Of a stretch of 7,711 bases of DNA, positions 6,114-7,711 are shown in pieces. Below the pieces are notes generated by a model. That model saw only the letters and a program-made list of their open reading frames with translations, did no database searches and had not been told where the DNA came from. The DNA comes from Clostridiaceae bacterium (GTDB taxonomy: Bacteria > Bacillota > Clostridia > Saccharofermentanales > UBA5734): NCBI GenBank assembly GCA_012511525.1, contig JAAZFW010000222.1, positions 1 through 7,711 on the forward strand, written 5' to 3'. Numbering within the stretch: the first letter of the stretch is position 1; each line of letters begins with the position of its first letter. Made by a program: the position numbers and the translations under genes.

Positions 6114-6120
6114 AACGGGA

Positions 6121-6128
6121 CTCCTTCC
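6121..6128 (-). promoter_or_regulatory. Shine-Dalgarno site fixing the GTG start of the MscS-type gene
   Basis: GGAAGGAG on the minus strand lies 7 bases before the GTG at 6113. The ATG overlapping the site (at 6130) opens a frame that stops after nine codons and is not the channel start. The 35-bp gap between the two genes (6114-6148) holds little else apart from an A/T-rich stretch after the upstream stop; no hairpin is seen. Confidence 0.65.
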
Positions 6129-6148
6129 ATGGAATAAAGATCAAAAAA

Positions 6149-7711
6149 TCAGCCTTCAGGCAGCGCGTGGCTTTCGACCAGCTCGCCGGCTGTCGCGGCG
6201 ATGCGCGTCGGGAGCACGGCCAGCAGCGCCTCCAGCTCTTCTTGGGTTTTCGCCCGGGCGACTTCCTGCTTGAACTGCTCCATCGCGGAAATGAAGTCGG
6301 CCTGCAGGGTATCCAGGGCATAGGTCGCCAGAACCATGCGCGGGTCGCGCAGCCGTTCCGGCACGATACGGCGATGCGCGACCGGCAGGCCAAGCGTGAC
6401 CGTTTCGTTGAGACTGGCAATATGGGTCTCGAGGCCGAACCGGCGCCCGATCGTCTCCGCAAAAGTCTCCAGCGATTCTGTCTCGCCGTGGACCAGCAGG
6501 ATCTGGGCCGGTTTGTGGCGCATGGCGGCGATCCAGTTGATCAGGCCGTCGCAATCGGCATGCCCGGAAAAGCCCTCGATCGATTCAACCCGGGCGCGCA
6601 CGACGATCTCGTCGCCGAACACGCGGACCTTGTCGGCCCCTTCGACGATGCGCCGCCCCAAGGTTCCTTCCGCCTGGTAACCGACAAACAAGATCGTCGA
6701 TTCAGGCCGCCAGAGGTTATGCTTCAGGTGGTGCTTGATGCGTCCGGCGTCGCACATGCCGCTGGCCGAGATGATGATCTTGCTGCCGGGGTCTTCGTTG
6801 AGCCACTTGGACTCGTCCACGCTCGGCGTAAAATGAAGGTCCGGAAAATCGAGCGGATTCTTGCCGTCTGCGATGTATCGGCGTGCTTCCTCATCGTAGC
6901 AGTCGGTGTTCTGCCGGAAGACGGCCGTCGCGGAAATCGCCAGGGGGCTGTCGATGTAGACCTTCGTGCGCAAAAATTTCTCGCGCCGGCTCCTGAAACG
7001 TTCTTCCTGGCGGAAAAGCTCGTAGATGATCTCCTGGGTGCGGCCCACTGCAAAGGACGGGATGACGACGTTGCCGCCGCCGTCGATCGTCTCGTTGATG
7101 ATCGTGACGAAGCGTTCCACTTCATCCTGGGCCCGCGGGTGCTTGCGGCCGCCGTATGTGGACTCGATCACCAGGTAGTCGGCGCCGTCCAGGACGGTCG
7201 GATCGCGCAGGATGGGCATGTCATTGTTGCCCAGATCTCCGGAAAAGACGATCTTGCTGGTCTGGCCGTCTTCCGTGACCCAGATTTCCAGGACAGCCGA
7301 GCCCAGGATATGGCCGGCATCACGGAAAACGACCCGGACATCCGGCGCTGGATTGAAGGAGACGTCGTACTTGACCGGCTTGAACAAGTTGCAGCTCTTG
7401 ACCGCGTCTTCCATCGTGTAGAGGGGCGTCGTCTCGGCGCGCCCGGCCCGGCGGGCCTTGCGGTTCTGCCATTCCTGCTCCGATTCCTGGATATGGCCGG
7501 AATCCGGCAGCATGATCCGGCACAAATCCGCAGTCGCCTTCGTCGCGTAGACCGGGCCGCGATAGCCGTGTGTGTACAGCTTTGGGATCCGGCCGCTGTG
7601 ATCGATGTGCGCGTGGGTCAGCAGCAAGAAATCCAGGTCGTCCATCTCAAACGGAAACGGCCCCTGGTTGAGCTGCTCTTCCCGGGCTGAGCCCTGGAAG
7701 AGGCCGCAGTC
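6149..7711 (-). CDS. Beta-CASP metallo-beta-lactamase-fold hydrolase (probable RNA-processing nuclease), N-terminus cut by the window edge
   Basis: The reading frame is open to the right edge, so 520 residues are visible and the start lies outside; family members have roughly 25-30 more residues before the DCGLFQG found at visible residues 1-7. Metallo-beta-lactamase motifs follow in order: HAHIDH (33-38), GHILGS with H134, and FSGD with D159. The beta-CASP part has motif A in ESTYGGR (E183), the ASGMCDAGRIKHHL segment (about 316-329), motif B in FSGHAD (H384) and motif C in LVHGE (H408). These are the two-zinc nuclease residues of CPSF-73 and its bacterial relatives, which cut RNA. No N-terminal KH domains can be judged from here. 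An extra helical tail of about 70 residues (from about 450, with EQFKQEVARAKTQEELEALL) follows the core; its role is unknown. All catalytic residues visible look intact. It is followed by the MscS-type gene after 35 bp. Confidence 0.93.
   Translation of the reverse strand, partial: DCGLFQGSAREEQLNQGPFPFEMDDLDFLLLTHAHIDHSGRIPKLYTHGYRGPVYATKATADLCRIMLPDSGHIQESEQEWQNRKARRAGRAETTPLYTMEDAVKSCNLFKPVKYDVSFNPAPDVRVVFRDAGHILGSAVLEIWVTEDGQTSKIVFSGDLGNNDMPILRDPTVLDGADYLVIESTYGGRKHPRAQDEVERFVTIINETIDGGGNVVIPSFAVGRTQEIIYELFRQEERFRSRREKFLRTKVYIDSPLAISATAVFRQNTDCYDEEARRYIADGKNPLDFPDLHFTPSVDESKWLNEDPGSKIIISASGMCDAGRIKHHLKHNLWRPESTILFVGYQAEGTLGRRIVEGADKVRVFGDEIVVRARVESIEGFSGHADCDGLINWIAAMRHKPAQILLVHGETESLETFAETIGRRFGLETHIASLNETVTLGLPVAHRRIVPERLRDPRMVLATYALDTLQADFISAMEQFKQEVARAKTQEELEALLAVLPTRIAATAGELVESHALPEG

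Noticed and set aside
6167..7690. A 507-codon open frame on the plus strand opposite the beta-CASP gene
   Set aside because: It mirrors the codon positions of a clearly conserved gene in GC-rich DNA, and its translation has no recognisable family motif. It is a shadow of the real gene.

Overview
This is a gene-dense, GC-rich bacterial window (about 60% G+C by eye). It has seven protein-coding genes, two of them cut by the window edges. I see no RNA genes, insertion sequences or CRISPR arrays. The organism looks like an anaerobe or facultative anaerobe: three ferredoxin-type [4Fe-4S] flavour proteins sit in tandem. Strong purine-rich Shine-Dalgarno sites, frequent GTG starts and the combination of M18 aminopeptidase with a beta-CASP metallo-hydrolase would fit a high-GC member of the Bacillota (Clostridia-like). 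That placement is an inference, not something the sequence proves.

Left block (1-2189, minus strand): three consecutive paralogues of the QueG/reductive-dehalogenase-like family (COG1600-type) form a tight operon, in transcription order A (1290-2189), B (262-1275) and C (272 to beyond the left edge). The A-B gap is 14 bp, and B and C overlap by 11 bp. A and B carry two sets of four cysteines, enough for two [4Fe-4S] clusters, but the second set is arranged differently in each. Only the N-terminal 90 residues of C are in the window.

Control region (2190-2360): 171 bp separate operon A-B-C from a divergently transcribed AraC-family regulator (2361-3314). It holds two exact 11-bp direct repeats whose starts are 43 bp apart, about four helical turns. 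These are good candidate half-sites for the AraC protein. The layout suggests that the regulator senses a small molecule and switches the Fe-S operon.

Middle block (3315-4935, plus strand): a promoter-like TTGACA with a small GC-rich dyad in its spacer precedes a 76-residue XRE/Cro-type regulator. Twelve bp after that gene comes an M18 zinc aminopeptidase with an apparently intact active site. The two look like one transcription unit, possibly autoregulated through the dyad.

Right block (4938-7711, minus strand): a beta-CASP metallo-beta-lactamase-fold hydrolase, probably an RNA-processing nuclease and cut by the right edge, is followed after 35 bp by an MscS-type mechanosensitive channel with a GTG start. 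The channel and the aminopeptidase converge with only 2 bp between their stop codons, and no terminator is visible there.

The part most worth following up is the AraC-controlled trio of Fe-S paralogues. Their family relatives use cobalamin, but the trio layout and altered cysteine pattern do not match the single-copy tRNA-modification enzyme QueG.
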